A stretch of 64,000 nucleotides of DNA, from the NCBI RefSeq assembly GCF_007923355.1, contig NZ_VOGO01000003.1, positions 248,001-312,000 on the forward strand, given 5' to 3'. Position 1 is the stretch's first letter. Every line of letters begins with the position of its first letter. The position numbers and the translations under genes are program-made. Source of the DNA: Falsiphaeobacter marinintestinus (GTDB lineage: Bacteria > Pseudomonadota > Alphaproteobacteria > Rhodobacterales > Rhodobacteraceae). Of the stretch, positions 35,316 through 45,126 are shown piece after piece. Below the pieces are notes generated by a model. It saw only the letters and a program-made list of their open reading frames with translations, was not told where the DNA came from and did no database searches.

Positions 35316-38051
35316 TCATTCTTCGCCGTCGTCCTCGTCGCCCTGATCGGCGATCCAGGCCACGCTCACGACTTCTTCTCGGACGCCCGTGTTGAACACC
35401 TTGACGCCACCGGCACTGCGCGACCGGAACGAGATTCCGTCAACCGGGACCCGGATCGATTGCCCCTTGGACGTCGCAAGCATGATCTGGTCGTCCATCT
35501 CAACCGGGAAGGAGGCCACGATTTCACCGCCGCGCATCGCCTTGTCCATCGCTGCAACACCCATGCCGCCGCGGCCGCGCACCGGATAATCATGTGAAGA
35601 ACTCAACTTACCCGAACCACCCGCCGTGATGGTCAGGATCAGGTTTTCGGCAGCCGACATCCGCGCGTATTTTTCGGGACCAAAGGTATCGCTTGCAGCG
35701 ACTTCTTCGTCGTCCGATCCATCTTCATCGGTCAGTCCGGCAACAGCGCGACGCATTTTCAGATAAGCAACGCGATCTTCGGGCGTGGCTTCAAAATGTC
35801 GGATCACAGACATCGACACAACCCGATCGCCATTGGACAGTCGGATGCCCCGCACACCGGTGGATTCGCGCGAGTTAAATACCCGCACATCCGTCGTGCG
35901 GAATCGGATCGCACGGCCAGAATTGGTGAACAGCATCACGTCATCGTCTTCAGAACAAATCCGCGCATTTACCAGATGAACGGATCCATCTTCTGGCAGC
36001 TTCATCGCGATCTTGCCGTTGCGGCGCACGTTGGTGAAATCCGACAACCGGTTGCGGCGCACATCGCCAGCCGATGTCGCAAAGATCACCTGCAGGTTTT
36101 CCCACTCTTCGTCCGGCACGTCGACCGGCATGATCGCCGCAATCGACACACCTGTCGGGATTGGCAGGATATTGACGACGGCCTTGCCCTTGGCAGTTCG
36201 GCCACCTTGGGGCAGGCGCCAGGTCTTGAGCTTATAAACCATGCCTTCGGTGGTGAAGAACAGAAGCTGGGTATGCGTGTTGGCCACAAAGAGCGTGGTG
36301 ACCACGTCTTCTTCTTTGGTCTGCATCCCGGCCATGCCTTTGCCGCCCCGCTTCTGAGAACGGAAATCGACCAGAGGCGTGCGCTTGATATACCCGCCCG
36401 AAGTCACGGTCACGACCATGTCTTCACGCTCGATCAGGTCTTCGTCTTCCATGTCGCCGGACCAGTCGACAATCTCGGTGCGACGCGGCACGGCGAACAG
36501 GTCTTTGACCTCGCGCAGTTCGTCTCCGATGATCGCCATGATCCGGTCACGCGAACCCAGAATTTCCAGGTATTCCTGAATCTTACGGGCCAGTTCTTCA
36601 AGTTCGTCAGTAACTTCCTTGACGCCAATTTGAGTGAGGCGCTGCAGACGCAATTCAAGGATGGCACGGGCCTGGGTTTCCGACAGATTATAGGTCCCGT
36701 CATCATTCATCGGGTGGGTCGGGTCGTCGATCAGCTGGATATAACCCGCGATATCCGCGGCTGGCCAACGCCGGGTCATCAGTTTTTCACGCGCTTCGGC
36801 GGCATCTGCCGAACTGCGGATCGTTGCAACGATCTCATCAACGTTGGACACAGCGACGGCCAGACCACATAGGATGTGGCTGCGATCACGCGCCTTGCGC
36901 AGTTCAAACGCGGTGCGCCGCACCACAACATCCTCGCGGAAGTCTATGAAAGAGGTAAGGAATCTCCGCAACGTCAGCTGTTCGGGGCGGCCACCATTCA
37001 GCGCCAGCATGTTGCACCCGAACGAGGTCTGCATTGGCGAAAAGCGGAACAGCTGGTTCAGCACCACTTCGGCCGTCGCATCGCGCTTCAGTTCAATTAC
37101 GACGCGCACACCGTTACGGTCGGATTCATCCTGAACGTGGCTGACGCCTTCAATGCGTTTTTCGCGCACCGCCTCGGCGATCTTTTCGATCATTGAGGCC
37201 TTGTTCACCTGATAGGGAATCTCATCCACAACAATGGCATAGCGGTCTTTGCGGATCTCTTCGACACGGGTCTTGGCCCGGATGATGACGCTGCCACGCC
37301 CTTCAAGATACGCCTTTCGCGCGCCGGTTCTGCCCAACATGACACCACCGGTCGGGAAATCCGGACCCGGGACATAGTTAATCAACTGTTCGCTGGTCAG
37401 ATCCGGTTCGTCGATCAAAGCCAGCGTGGCATCAACCACTTCGCCCAGGTTATGCGGCGGGATGTTCGTGGCCATGCCGACAGCAATACCGCCAGCGCCG
37501 TTGACCAGCATGTTCGGGAAGCGGGCAGGGAGCACGGTCGGCTCCTGATCCTTACCGTCATAGTTGTCCTGAAAATCGACAGTTTCCTTGTCGATATCAG
37601 CCAGCAAAAACGCGGCAGGCTTGTCCATCCGGACTTCGGTATAGCGCATGGCCGCCGGGTTATCGCCGTCCATCGATCCAAAGTTGCCCTGACCATCCAG
37701 CAGCGGCAATGACATCGAGAAATCCTGCGCCATTCGGACCAAGGCGTCATAAATCGCTGAGTCGCCGTGCGGGTGATACTTACCCATGACATCGCCGACC
37801 GGGCGCGCAGATTTTCTGTACGATTTGTCGTGCGAATTGCCCGTTTCGTGCATCGCATAGAGGATCCGGCGGTGCACCGGTTTCAACCCGTCGCGCAGAT
37901 CCGGGATCGCGCGCGAAACGATGACCGACATGGCATAATCCAGATAGGATGTGCGCATCTCGGATTCGATAGAGACAGTCGGGCCTTCATAGGCCGGCCG
38001 CTCTGGCGGGGTTTCATCCATGTTTTCAGGGGTTTCCGGCGTATCGCTCAC
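35316..38051 (-). CDS. gyrA: DNA gyrase subunit A
   Basis: GyrA cuts and rejoins DNA during supercoiling. The protein has 911 residues with the N-terminal breakage-reunion domain and C-terminal DNA-wrapping beta pinwheel. The active-site tyrosine is in the [11 protein letters not shown] segment. The quinolone-determining region [20 protein letters not shown] has serine and aspartate at the Escherichia coli Ser83 and Asp87 positions, as in sensitive strains. The GyrA box appears as [11 protein letters not shown] in the C-terminal domain. The start is a GTG at 38051; an ATG 10 codons later is the alternative. Ends in an acidic tail DEDDGEE. Confidence 0.97.
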   Translation of the reverse strand: MSDTPETPENMDETPPERPAYEGPTVSIESEMRTSYLDYAMSVIVSRAIPDLRDGLKPVHRRILYAMHETGNSHDKSYRKSARPVGDVMGKYHPHGDSAIYDALVRMAQDFSMSLPLLDGQGNFGSMDGDNPAAMRYTEVRMDKPAAFLLADIDKETVDFQDNYDGKDQEPTVLPARFPNMLVNGAGGIAVGMATNIPPHNLGEVVDATLALIDEPDLTSEQLINYVPGPDFPTGGVMLGRTGARKAYLEGRGSVIIRAKTRVEEIRKDRYAIVVDEIPYQVNKASMIEKIAEAVREKRIEGVSHVQDESDRNGVRVVIELKRDATAEVVLNQLFRFSPMQTSFGCNMLALNGGRPEQLTLRRFLTSFIDFREDVVVRRTAFELRKARDRSHILCGLAVAVSNVDEIVATIRSSADAAEAREKLMTRRWPAADIAGYIQLIDDPTHPMNDDGTYNLSETQARAILELRLQRLTQIGVKEVTDELEELARKIQEYLEILGSRDRIMAIIGDELREVKDLFAVPRRTEIVDWSGDMEDEDLIEREDMVVTVTSGGYIKRTPLVDFRSQKRGGKGMAGMQTKEEDVVTTLFVANTHTQLLFFTTEGMVYKLKTWRLPQGGRTAKGKAVVNILPIPTGVSIAAIMPVDVPDEEWENLQVIFATSAGDVRRNRLSDFTNVRRNGKIAMKLPEDGSVHLVNARICSEDDDVMLFTNSGRAIRFRTTDVRVFNSRESTGVRGIRLSNGDRVVSMSVIRHFEATPEDRVAYLKMRRAVAGLTDEDGSDDEEVAASDTFGPEKYARMSAAENLILTITAGGSGKLSSSHDYPVRGRGGMGVAAMDKAMRGGEIVASFPVEMDDQIMLATSKGQSIRVPVDGISFRSRSAGGVKVFNTGVREEVVSVAWIADQGDEDDGEE

Positions 38052-38243
38052 GTCTCGTGCCCAATCTTTGTGCAGGGTCTATATGTTGTGTTCTTACCTT
38101 ATCATTACCGTCATATAAGGTGCAATGGGCCTTTGAACGACGCGTTGGCAGCCGCCTTCCAGAACTGCTAACACATTGTTTTATATGAAAACTAAAGAAT
38201 TTGTTGGATCATGGCTTTGGACGCAGTCAAGAAGGAGGTTCAA

Positions 38244-38513
38244 ATGCCCCAATCCGAGACCGAGTTGATGCTGAAAGGTTATGGCCTGACCACGGCTGAG
38301 TTTTTCTATCATATGCCCGATTACATTCACGTCCTGAACACGTTCATCTGGCAAGACTACGATCTGGCGCCGGATCATCCCAAGTTGTTTGATTTTGTCG
38401 AGTTCTGGCAGAAAGAGATCGACGGACCGTTGCATTCCGTTCGGTTCACGCATCGCAAAATGCTGTCTTCCGGGGAATGGCGAAACATCGTGGGCGAATT
38501 CCGTTTGAACTGA
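38244..38513 (+). CDS. usg: Usg family protein
   Basis: Usg is a short alphaproteobacterial protein of unknown function first noted near trp genes. The 89-residue product has the signature ELMLKGYGLTTAEFFYHMPDYIHVLNTFIWQDYDLAPDHPKL and KFLRFWQKEIDGPLHSVR-like tail, here VEFWQKEIDGPLHSVRF. It is soluble with two aromatic-rich helices. AAGGAGG ends five bases before ATG 38244; a second in-frame ATG at 38211 would add 11 residues without a better site. It is divergent from gyrA and stands alone, with no trp gene in sight, so the trp link does not hold here. Confidence 0.9.
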   Translation: MPQSETELMLKGYGLTTAEFFYHMPDYIHVLNTFIWQDYDLAPDHPKLFDFVEFWQKEIDGPLHSVRFTHRKMLSSGEWRNIVGEFRLN

Positions 38514-38561
38514 AAATTCCGATTCAAGCATTCACAATTGACGAAGATGCCGTAAGGTCAA

Positions 38562-38621
38562 TGATACCTGTAGCTGCACATTGATCACCTTCGCTGAAGG
38601 GCAGGCGACACGCAGGTATCA
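38562..38621. repeat. Long-loop inverted repeat before the RTX gene
   Basis: Arms TGATACCTG (38562-38570) and CAGGTATCA (38613-38621) are perfect and separated by 42 bases, ending 66 bases before the RTX ATG. A smaller pair ATTGAC/GTCAAT is at 38537-38542 and 38557-38562. They could be operator or stem-loop elements; no regulator is assigned. Confidence 0.4.
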
Positions 38622-38686
38622 ATTTTCGGCCACCTATTTGGGTGCCCAAATCGAATATTTTGTTCAAACAACATGAAAGAGATCCC

Positions 38687-40006
38687 ATGGAAAGCGGACT
38701 TAACCTTTCGACCACCACAGTTACAATTTATGGGGACTGGTTTGGACCCAACTTTGTGAATGGCCTCGCGGCTCAGACAATGACCTACGAAGTGCTGTCG
38801 GAACACCACGCAAAGCTCGTCTTTGTCGGAGGATTCAATGACAACGTCACCTATGTCCAGCATGTATCCGGCTACGGGTTTGACTATGATCCTGTGACAG
38901 AGCGGTATTCCGGCACGGTTACCAGCTATTACTCATACGAACGCGGCGACCAGCAAAACGCATGGAGGTTCACAAACCTCGACGCCTCGCTGGATGTGCT
39001 GAATTCGAACGCCTCGGACACAGCGGTTACTTTTGGCGACCTTCTGGTTGTTCCGTTGCAGTACGACTTTGTCGGTGCGGCCGGGAAAGACTTCTATATT
39101 CTGGGGTCTTTCAATGACATAGCGCACGGCTTTAATGGCGACGACACGTTTATCGGACTGACTGGAAACGACACCATTTACGGCAACACCGGCGACGACA
39201 AACTGGTTGGTAGCGAAGGCGAAGATTTCATCAGCGGCGGCGGCGGGTTCGATTTCATTCGAGGTGGCGAAGACAACGATGAGCTGTACGGAGATGCCGG
39301 TGACGACACTATCCTTGGCGGGCGTGGATCGGACGAGATGCATGGCGGTCAGGGTCACGACGACATGGAAGGCGGCGCTGGCAATGACATGATGATGGGC
39401 GACAGCGGCGACGACATGATGTTTGGCGGAACCGGTTCTGACCTGATCAACGGTGGCGACGGGCGCGACACAATTCACGGTGGCGACGACGGCGATACGC
39501 TGCGCGGCGGCAGCGGCAATGACATGATCTACGGCAATGATGGCTCTGATTTCATCTATGGCGGCGGTGGCAATGACATGATCATCGGCGGCGACGGCAC
39601 CAACATCATGTATGGCGACAACGGCAACGACACCATTCAGGGCGGCGACGCCAGCGATGAACTGTTCGGTGGGCGTGGCAACGACGTGCTGTCCTCAGGA
39701 CTGGGGCCGGACTTTCTGAATGGCGGACTGGGCGACGACATCTTGTCTGCGAATGGCGGCGGCGATGGCGACAAGACCAGCGACAACTTCATTTTTGAAG
39801 GCACATTCGGCAACGATACGATCACCGATTTCGAAGTCGGTTTTGACAGCATCATCCTGGCAGTCGCCATTGACGAGTCAGACGTGACAACGCAAATCAT
39901 CGGCGACGACGTTCTGATCGAAGTTGCGCTTGGGCAGGGTCAATCCATCCTGGTCGAAGGCGTGGCGTCAACTTTTGACGCAAGCATCGACATCTCGTTT
40001 GCTTGA
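38687..40006 (+). CDS. RTX-type calcium-binding protein
   Basis: This is a predicted secreted protein of 439 residues that folds on calcium binding and leaves the cell by a type I exporter. The N-terminal part (residues 1 to about 145) has no signal peptide and is not recognised. It is followed by about 20 nonapeptide units of the GGxGxDxxx type, such as GGAGNDMMM, GGSGNDMIY and GGGGNDMII, from about 155 to 370. The C terminus NFIFEGTFGNDTITDFEVGFDSI is the usual type I-secretion-compatible end. No ABC exporter or membrane fusion gene is adjacent. ATG 38687 is preferred because the upstream GTG has no site. Enzymatic role is unassigned. Confidence 0.88.
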   Translation: MESGLNLSTTTVTIYGDWFGPNFVNGLAAQTMTYEVLSEHHAKLVFVGGFNDNVTYVQHVSGYGFDYDPVTERYSGTVTSYYSYERGDQQNAWRFTNLDASLDVLNSNASDTAVTFGDLLVVPLQYDFVGAAGKDFYILGSFNDIAHGFNGDDTFIGLTGNDTIYGNTGDDKLVGSEGEDFISGGGGFDFIRGGEDNDELYGDAGDDTILGGRGSDEMHGGQGHDDMEGGAGNDMMMGDSGDDMMFGGTGSDLINGGDGRDTIHGGDDGDTLRGGSGNDMIYGNDGSDFIYGGGGNDMIIGGDGTNIMYGDNGNDTIQGGDASDELFGGRGNDVLSSGLGPDFLNGGLGDDILSANGGGDGDKTSDNFIFEGTFGNDTITDFEVGFDSIILAVAIDESDVTTQIIGDDVLIEVALGQGQSILVEGVASTFDASIDISFA

Positions 40007-40030
40007 CGGATCTGTCAGCACATCCAGCTA

Positions 40031-40072
40031 ACACATTGGACCATTGCGGTTAATCGCAATGGTCCAATGTGT
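40031..40072. terminator. Perfect 18-base-pair hairpin, probable convergent terminator
   Basis: Arms 40031-40048 and 40055-40072 are perfectly complementary over 18 bases, starting ACACATTGG and ending CCAATGTGT, with six-base loop GTTAAT. It lies between the converging RTX and SulP genes, so it may end both. It has only a moderate T-rich tail, so alternative roles as a protected RNA end or regulatory element are possible. Confidence 0.6.
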
Positions 40073-40131
40073 ACTAATTTAACATAATACTGATTATAAG
40101 ATTATCGTATGATTGGTATGGCCAAGCCATG

Positions 40132-41913
40132 TCAGGCCGCGCTAGGTTCTGCAATCTGCTCTTTGCTCACCCGCTTGAGCCGTTCGAAGGCCTCGTATTG
40201 CGACAGGAAGATCTGCCCTGTCATCTCTTCAAGGAAGTGACTTCGGATCAAACGGTCCATAACCGGGCCTTTGACTTCGGAAAGATGCATCGTGATGCCC
40301 ATGTCCTTGAGACGCTGATTGATCGCCTCAAGGGACTCAAGGGCGCTAAAGTCGACCTCGTTCACGGCCGAGAACATCAGGATCACATGCTTCAGCTCAT
40401 CCCGGTTCTGAAGCACCCGCGCCTGAATCAGATCCTCCATCCGGCGCGCATTTGCAAAGTACAGGCTTTCATCGATGCGCAGCGTTACGAAAGACGGATC
40501 AGTCAGCACCTTGTGGCGGTTGATGTTGCGGAAATGCTGGCTGCCCGGCACCAGCCCGACCTCGGCAACATGCGGACGCGAGGTTTTCCAGATGAACAAC
40601 AACAACGAAACACCGACGCCAGCGGCAACGCCCACTTCGACCCCGACCAGCAGCGTCAGCATGATCGTTGTCAGAACTGCGAGAAAATCGGCCCTGGAAT
40701 AGCCCCAGCTCCGCGTCAGGATCGACAGATCGACCAATGACAGCACCGCAACGATGATGGTCGCGGCCAATGTCGCTTTGGGCAAGAAATACAACAGCGG
40801 TGTCAGCGTCAATGCGGCCAGCAACAACCCGACGGCGGTGAATGCCCCTGCCGCAGGTGTCCGCGCACCCGCGTCGAAATTCACCACGGACCGGGCAAAG
40901 CCACCCGTTACCGGATAGCCGCCCGACAAAGCCGACGACACGTTCGATGCCCCCAGCGCGATCAGTTCCTGATTGGGTTCGATGCGTTGTTTGCGTTTGG
41001 CGGCCAGCGTCTGAGCCACCGAAACGGATTCCACATAGCCGATGACCGAAATCAGCACTGCAGGGCCGACCAGCGCGCCAAGCAGTGCGAAATCTATCGT
41101 CGGCAGGCCCAGAGGCGGCAAACCGGTCGGAACCTCTCCGACGACCTTCACCCCTGCCCCCGGCAAGTTCAGCAGCCAAGTGACCAAGGTGGTGCCGACG
41201 ATCGCAAAAACCGGCCCAACGCGGGCAATCGTTGCGGCCAGTCCCGGCTCGAACCCAAGTTTGGACACCAGCACACGCGCCATGCCCTTGCGCACCCAGA
41301 ACAGGAAGGACAGCGCGGCAACGCCGATGATCAGCGTTGGCCAGTTCAAGTTCGGCAGTTCATGCCAGATCGAGGTCAGCACCTCGGGCAAGGTATGCCC
41401 ATGTGCCGTTACGCCCAGGATATGCTTTAGCTGGCTGGCTGCGATCAGGATGCCCGAGGCCGTGATGAACCCTGCGATCACCGGATGCGACAGAAAATTC
41501 GCCACAACACCCAACCGCAAGATGCCCATGCCCAGCAAGATCAGACCTGACAGCAGCGCCAGAACGGCGGCGGCGGTGGTGTATTCGCTCAGCGTTTGCA
41601 GTTCTAACGGCGCCAGCGCCGAGGCTGTCATCAGCGACACAACGGCCACCGGCCCCACGGCCAACGCCCGGCTGGTGCCAAACAGCGCATAAAAGACCAG
41701 GGGCAGGATCGATGCATACAGACCCACCTCAGCCGGCAGCCCCGCCAACAAGGCATAGGCCAGAGATTGCGGGATCAACATGATTGTCACGATCAACGCC
41801 GCGGTCAAATCACCGCTCAGCTGATCACGATCATAGCGGCGCCCCCAGTCCAGAACCGGAAGTGAGCGTTGCAGACGCTCGGATTTGCCGAGACTTTCGG
41901 ACAGCATATTCAT
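40132..41913 (-). CDS. SulP-family anion transporter with STAS domain
   Basis: SulP/SLC26 proteins carry sulfate, bicarbonate or other anions across the inner membrane. The 593-residue protein has about 11-14 hydrophobic segments over residues 25-430, starting QLSGDLTAALIVTIMLIPQSLAYALLAGLPAEVGLY, the SulP signature. The C-terminal STAS domain (residues about 450-570) holds VILMFSAVNEVDFSALESLEAI, the nucleotide or regulator-binding site. ATG 41913 is chosen; a TTG at 41925 is possible. The anion is not known: many such proteins turn out to be bicarbonate or sulfate carriers. It is convergent with the RTX gene, with the 18-bp hairpin between. Confidence 0.9.
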   Translation of the reverse strand: MNMLSESLGKSERLQRSLPVLDWGRRYDRDQLSGDLTAALIVTIMLIPQSLAYALLAGLPAEVGLYASILPLVFYALFGTSRALAVGPVAVVSLMTASALAPLELQTLSEYTTAAAVLALLSGLILLGMGILRLGVVANFLSHPVIAGFITASGILIAASQLKHILGVTAHGHTLPEVLTSIWHELPNLNWPTLIIGVAALSFLFWVRKGMARVLVSKLGFEPGLAATIARVGPVFAIVGTTLVTWLLNLPGAGVKVVGEVPTGLPPLGLPTIDFALLGALVGPAVLISVIGYVESVSVAQTLAAKRKQRIEPNQELIALGASNVSSALSGGYPVTGGFARSVVNFDAGARTPAAGAFTAVGLLLAALTLTPLLYFLPKATLAATIIVAVLSLVDLSILTRSWGYSRADFLAVLTTIMLTLLVGVEVGVAAGVGVSLLLFIWKTSRPHVAEVGLVPGSQHFRNINRHKVLTDPSFVTLRIDESLYFANARRMEDLIQARVLQNRDELKHVILMFSAVNEVDFSALESLEAINQRLKDMGITMHLSEVKGPVMDRLIRSHFLEEMTGQIFLSQYEAFERLKRVSKEQIAEPSAA

Positions 41914-42064
41914 TATGTTTTTCAAACTGTTTCACCCCTGGCAAAGGATCGGCCCGGCACAGTCGGCCGGGCATGGGAGCATGTTCCATTAACACATCGT
42001 GTTTTTTATATATGTACAACATGCCTTTTGTGAAGGCCACCCCCAGAGTGTCGCAGTCATGACA

Positions 42065-42089
42065 AAGGCCGGGCACCCTGCCCGGCCTT
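42065..42089 (-). terminator. Hairpin terminator after gcdH
   Basis: Arms AAGGCCGGGC (42065-42074) and GCCCGGCCTT (42080-42089) form a strong stem with a five-base loop, 23 bases past the gcdH stop on the minus strand. Only a few Ts follow. Confidence 0.65.
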
Positions 42090-42111
42090 GTTATCCAGCT
42101 CAAAGTGGCGT

Positions 42112-43329
42112 TCAGAAAAACGCCTGCAACCCGGTTTGAGCGCGCCCGAGGATCAGCGCATGCACGTCATGCGTGCCCTCATAGGTGTTGACAGTTTCCA
42201 GGTTCAGCAGATGGCGGATCACCTGGTATTCCAGGCTGATCCCGTTGCCACCATGCATGTCGCGGGCATTGCGCGCGATCTCAAGCGCCTTGCCACAATT
42301 GTTGCGTTTCACGATCGAAATCATCTCGGGCGCGGCCCTGGCTTCGTCCATCAAACGGCCAACCCGCAACGACGCGTGCAGACCCAGCGTGATCTCGGTT
42401 TGCATATCTGCCAGCTTGCGTTGGAACAGCTGAGTCTGTGCCAACGGGCGGTTAAACTGCTTGCGATCCAGACCGTACTGGCGCGCGGCATGCCAGCAGG
42501 CCTCGGCCGCCCCCATCGCGCCCCAGCTGATGCCATAGCGTGCCCGGTTCAGACAGCCGAACGGACCTTTCAGCCCCTGCACATAGGGCAGCAGCGCGTC
42601 TTCGCTGACCTCAACACCGTCCAGAACAATCTCACCGGTGATCGACGCGCGCAGCGACATCTTGTTTTCAATCTTCGGCGCGCTCAGACCCTTGGTGCCC
42701 TTTTCCAGAACAAACCCGCGGATCTTGCCGCCATGCGCTTCGGACTTTGCCCAGACCACGAACACATCGGCAATCGGCGCGTTGGAAATCCACATTTTGG
42801 AGCCATTCAGCACATACCCGCCCTGCACCTTTTCAGCGCGGGTTTTCATGCCAGCCGGGTCCGATCCGGCGTCTGGTTCGGTCAGCCCAAAGCAGCCAAT
42901 CCATTCGCCGCTGGCCAGTTTCGGCAGATACTTCTGTCGCTGCTCTTCGCTGCCATAGGCATAGATCGGATACATCACGAGCGAACTTTGCACCGACATC
43001 ATCGACCGGTACCCGCTGTCTACACGCTCGACCTCGCGCGCGACCAGCCCATATGACACATAGCCGCCGCCAAGCCCGCCATACTCCTCAGGGATCGTGG
43101 TGCCCAACAGCCCCATTTCGCCCATCTCGCGAAAAATCTCGGGGTCGGTGGTTTCGTTGGCAAAGGCATCTGTGACACGGCTTTGCAGTTTTTCCTGAGC
43201 GTATGACCGCGCGCTGGCGCTGATCATGCGCTCATCCTCGGTCAGTTGGTCATCCAACAGCAGCGGATCGGCCCAGTCAAAACTTGACAGATCCGGAGCA
43301 TCCTTGGCGCGAAGCGTGGGTTGAGACAT
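42112..43329 (-). CDS. gcdH: Glutaryl-CoA dehydrogenase
   Basis: This FAD enzyme oxidatively decarboxylates glutaryl-CoA to crotonyl-CoA in lysine and tryptophan breakdown. The 405-residue protein is like the acyl-CoA dehydrogenases but has the GCDH-specific features [22 protein letters not shown] near 78, [19 protein letters not shown] near 110, [15 protein letters not shown] near 150 and the catalytic glutamate in [14 protein letters not shown] near 385. ATG 43329 has AAGGA upstream; a longer frame adds unrelated residues. It is divergently paired with a LysR regulator, as in other proteobacteria where that regulator controls gcdH. Confidence 0.93.
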   Translation of the reverse strand: MSQPTLRAKDAPDLSSFDWADPLLLDDQLTEDERMISASARSYAQEKLQSRVTDAFANETTDPEIFREMGEMGLLGTTIPEEYGGLGGGYVSYGLVAREVERVDSGYRSMMSVQSSLVMYPIYAYGSEEQRQKYLPKLASGEWIGCFGLTEPDAGSDPAGMKTRAEKVQGGYVLNGSKMWISNAPIADVFVVWAKSEAHGGKIRGFVLEKGTKGLSAPKIENKMSLRASITGEIVLDGVEVSEDALLPYVQGLKGPFGCLNRARYGISWGAMGAAEACWHAARQYGLDRKQFNRPLAQTQLFQRKLADMQTEITLGLHASLRVGRLMDEARAAPEMISIVKRNNCGKALEIARNARDMHGGNGISLEYQVIRHLLNLETVNTYEGTHDVHALILGRAQTGLQAFF

Positions 43330-43430
43330 CGACGTTTTCCTTGCATTGCATCCGGTTTGGCGCACCCTACCCTGCCATTTCATCAAGAAACAGCGAGACT
43401 TTTACATGGTTGCATGACTATACCGCATAG

Positions 43431-44336
43431 ATGCTGACAAGTCGCCGCCACCTTCCCTCCTTTGCCGCGCTCAGGGCGCTGGAAGCGCTCGACAGGTTGG
43501 GCAGTGCCTCGGCGGTTGCTCAGGAACTTGCCCTCACGCAAAGCGCGATCAGCCGTCAATTGCAGGGCCTGGAAGATCAATTGGGCGTGGCGTTGATCAA
43601 CCGAGCGCAGAAACGTCTGACGTTAACGCCACAGGCCCGGACCTTTGTCGATGAAATTCGCCCTGCCCTGACTCAGATTGCCCAGTCCGCGCTGCGCTTG
43701 CAGGTGCCACACAGCGGTGGCTCGCTGAATCTCGCAATCCTGCCCGCCTTCGGGATGCGCTGGCTGATGCCAAGACTGCCCGACTTTGCACGCCTGCACC
43801 CGGATGTGACCATCAACATGGCGACCCGGCTGGAGCCGTTCAATTTCGCCTCGGAAAGCTTCGACGCGGCGATCTGGTACGGGTCCGGAAACTGGCCCGG
43901 TACCGGGACTCTGTTGCTGAAGCACGAACAGGTCTTGCCGATTTGTTCACCCGAAATGGCCGCGCGGATCACGTCACCGCAGACCCTGCTGACCCTGCCG
44001 CTGCTTCACATCCAGTCGCGGCCCCGCGCCTGGGCCGATTGGTTCACACAGGCCGGCGTCTCACTTTCGGGCCCGGTTCCCGGAACCTTGTATGATCAGT
44101 TTTCAACAATCACTCAGGCCGCCCTGCATGGGCTTGGCGTGGCCCTGATGCCCGATTATCTGGTCGAACAGGATCTCGCCACGGGCCGGCTTGCCGCGCC
44201 CTGCGGTGCAGCCACCGAAAGTCCCGGCGCCTATTATCTGGCGTGGCCTCTGGCCAAGGCCAATGACAGCGCCCTGTCCCTGTTTCGTGACTGGCTGACG
44301 CCACAGGCCCAGCCCGAAGACCCGTTGCCGCGCTAA
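43431..44336 (+). CDS. LysR-type regulator of the GcvA class
   Basis: This is a DNA-binding activator or repressor of 301 residues. The winged helix-turn-helix covers residues 5-65 with recognition helix ALTQSAISRQLQGLEDQLG. The C-terminal effector-binding domain has the GcvA-like pattern of periplasmic-binding-fold LysRs, with WLMPRLPDFARLHPDVTINM near 105. Its start is 100 bases from the gcdH start and the genes are divergent, the standard LysR arrangement, so it probably controls gcdH and itself. CATG repeats are seen near 43406-43417 (CATGGTTGCATG), but I do not assign them as the LysR site. The effector could be glutarate or a CoA ester. Confidence 0.87.
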   Translation: MLTSRRHLPSFAALRALEALDRLGSASAVAQELALTQSAISRQLQGLEDQLGVALINRAQKRLTLTPQARTFVDEIRPALTQIAQSALRLQVPHSGGSLNLAILPAFGMRWLMPRLPDFARLHPDVTINMATRLEPFNFASESFDAAIWYGSGNWPGTGTLLLKHEQVLPICSPEMAARITSPQTLLTLPLLHIQSRPRAWADWFTQAGVSLSGPVPGTLYDQFSTITQAALHGLGVALMPDYLVEQDLATGRLAAPCGAATESPGAYYLAWPLAKANDSALSLFRDWLTPQAQPEDPLPR

Positions 44337-44360
44337 ACGACGCCGGACCTGCGCGCCCTG

Positions 44361-44398
44361 CCCCATTCTTCTCTTTGCAAAATACTCCCGCCGGAGGC
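44361..44398. repeat. Copy of a dispersed intergenic repeat
   Basis: On the minus strand this region reads GGAGTATTT followed by TGC and AAGAGAAGA, the conserved core also found at 62154-62175. It sits in the gap between the LysR gene and phoB and occurs between genes rather than inside a known gene. Extent beyond the core is uncertain. Confidence 0.7.
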
Positions 44399-44434
44399 AT
44401 CCGCCATTACCGCTCACTTAACCGGTTTCGGCCC

Positions 44435-45124
44435 TTACCCCAGCGCGTATCCCGCGCCACGCACCGTCCGCACCGGATCATCGCCACCATATTGGGTCAA
44501 CGCCTTGCGCAATCGACCGATGTGAACGTCCACGGTTCGGGTATCAACATAGATGTCGCGCCCCCAGACCCGGTCCAGCAGCTGCTCACGGCTCCACACC
44601 CGGCCCGGCTTTTCCATGAAGGTCGACAACAGGCGAAACTCGGTCGGGCCCAACTTCAATGGTTTTTCCGATCGGCTGACCTTGTGCGTTTCGGCGTCCA
44701 GCACGATATCATCGAATTCAAGCTGCAGGCCAACGGTCGATGGGCGGACCCGCCGCAACTGAGAGCGCACGCGGGCCATCAGTTCGATCACCGAATACGG
44801 CTTGATCACATAATCATCCGCCCCGGTTTCCAGACCGCGCACCTTGTCCAGTTCTTCGGTCCGCGCTGACAACATGATGATCGGGATAGACCGGGTTTCA
44901 GCGCGCGATTTCAGCCGTCGGCACACTTCGATCCCGCTCAGGTTCGGCATCATCCAGTCCAGAACGATGATATCGGGGTTCTCTTCCTCAACGATCAAGA
45001 GCCCTTCTTCGCCATTCTCGGCCTTCAGAACACGAAACCCTTCGGCTTCCAGATTGTATGCCAGCACTTCGCGCTGAGCCAGTTCGTCTTCGACCACAAG
45101 AACTGTCGGCTGATCGACAGACAT
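44435..45124 (-). CDS. phoB: Phosphate regulon response regulator PhoB
   Basis: PhoB activates genes with Pho boxes when phosphorylated by PhoR. The 229-residue protein has the receiver domain with the phosphorylatable aspartate near residue 56 (IIVLDWMMP) and conserved lysine in GADDYVIKPYS near 108. The DNA-binding winged helix is near residues 130-229, with LGPTEFRLLSTFMEKPGRV and DTRTVDVHIGRLRKAL helices typical of OmpR/PhoB. Start 45124 is two bases after the phoU stop. It is the last gene of the pst-phoU-phoB run and likely shares its Pho box upstream of pstS. Identity is secure. Confidence 0.96.
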   Translation of the reverse strand: MSVDQPTVLVVEDELAQREVLAYNLEAEGFRVLKAENGEEGLLIVEEENPDIIVLDWMMPNLSGIEVCRRLKSRAETRSIPIIMLSARTEELDKVRGLETGADDYVIKPYSVIELMARVRSQLRRVRPSTVGLQLEFDDIVLDAETHKVSRSEKPLKLGPTEFRLLSTFMEKPGRVWSREQLLDRVWGRDIYVDTRTVDVHIGRLRKALTQYGGDDPVRTVRGAGYALG

Positions 45125-45126
45125 TC

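Noticed and set aside
38900-39760. Tandem repeats that could suggest a CRISPR array
   Set aside because: The repeats are in-frame 27-base units coding the RTX glycine/aspartate nonapeptides, with no unique spacers of constant length.
43406-43417. CATGGTTGCATG as the LysR binding site
   Set aside because: It lacks the T-N11-A arrangement with flanking symmetry, and CATG is self-complementary so repeats arise easily.
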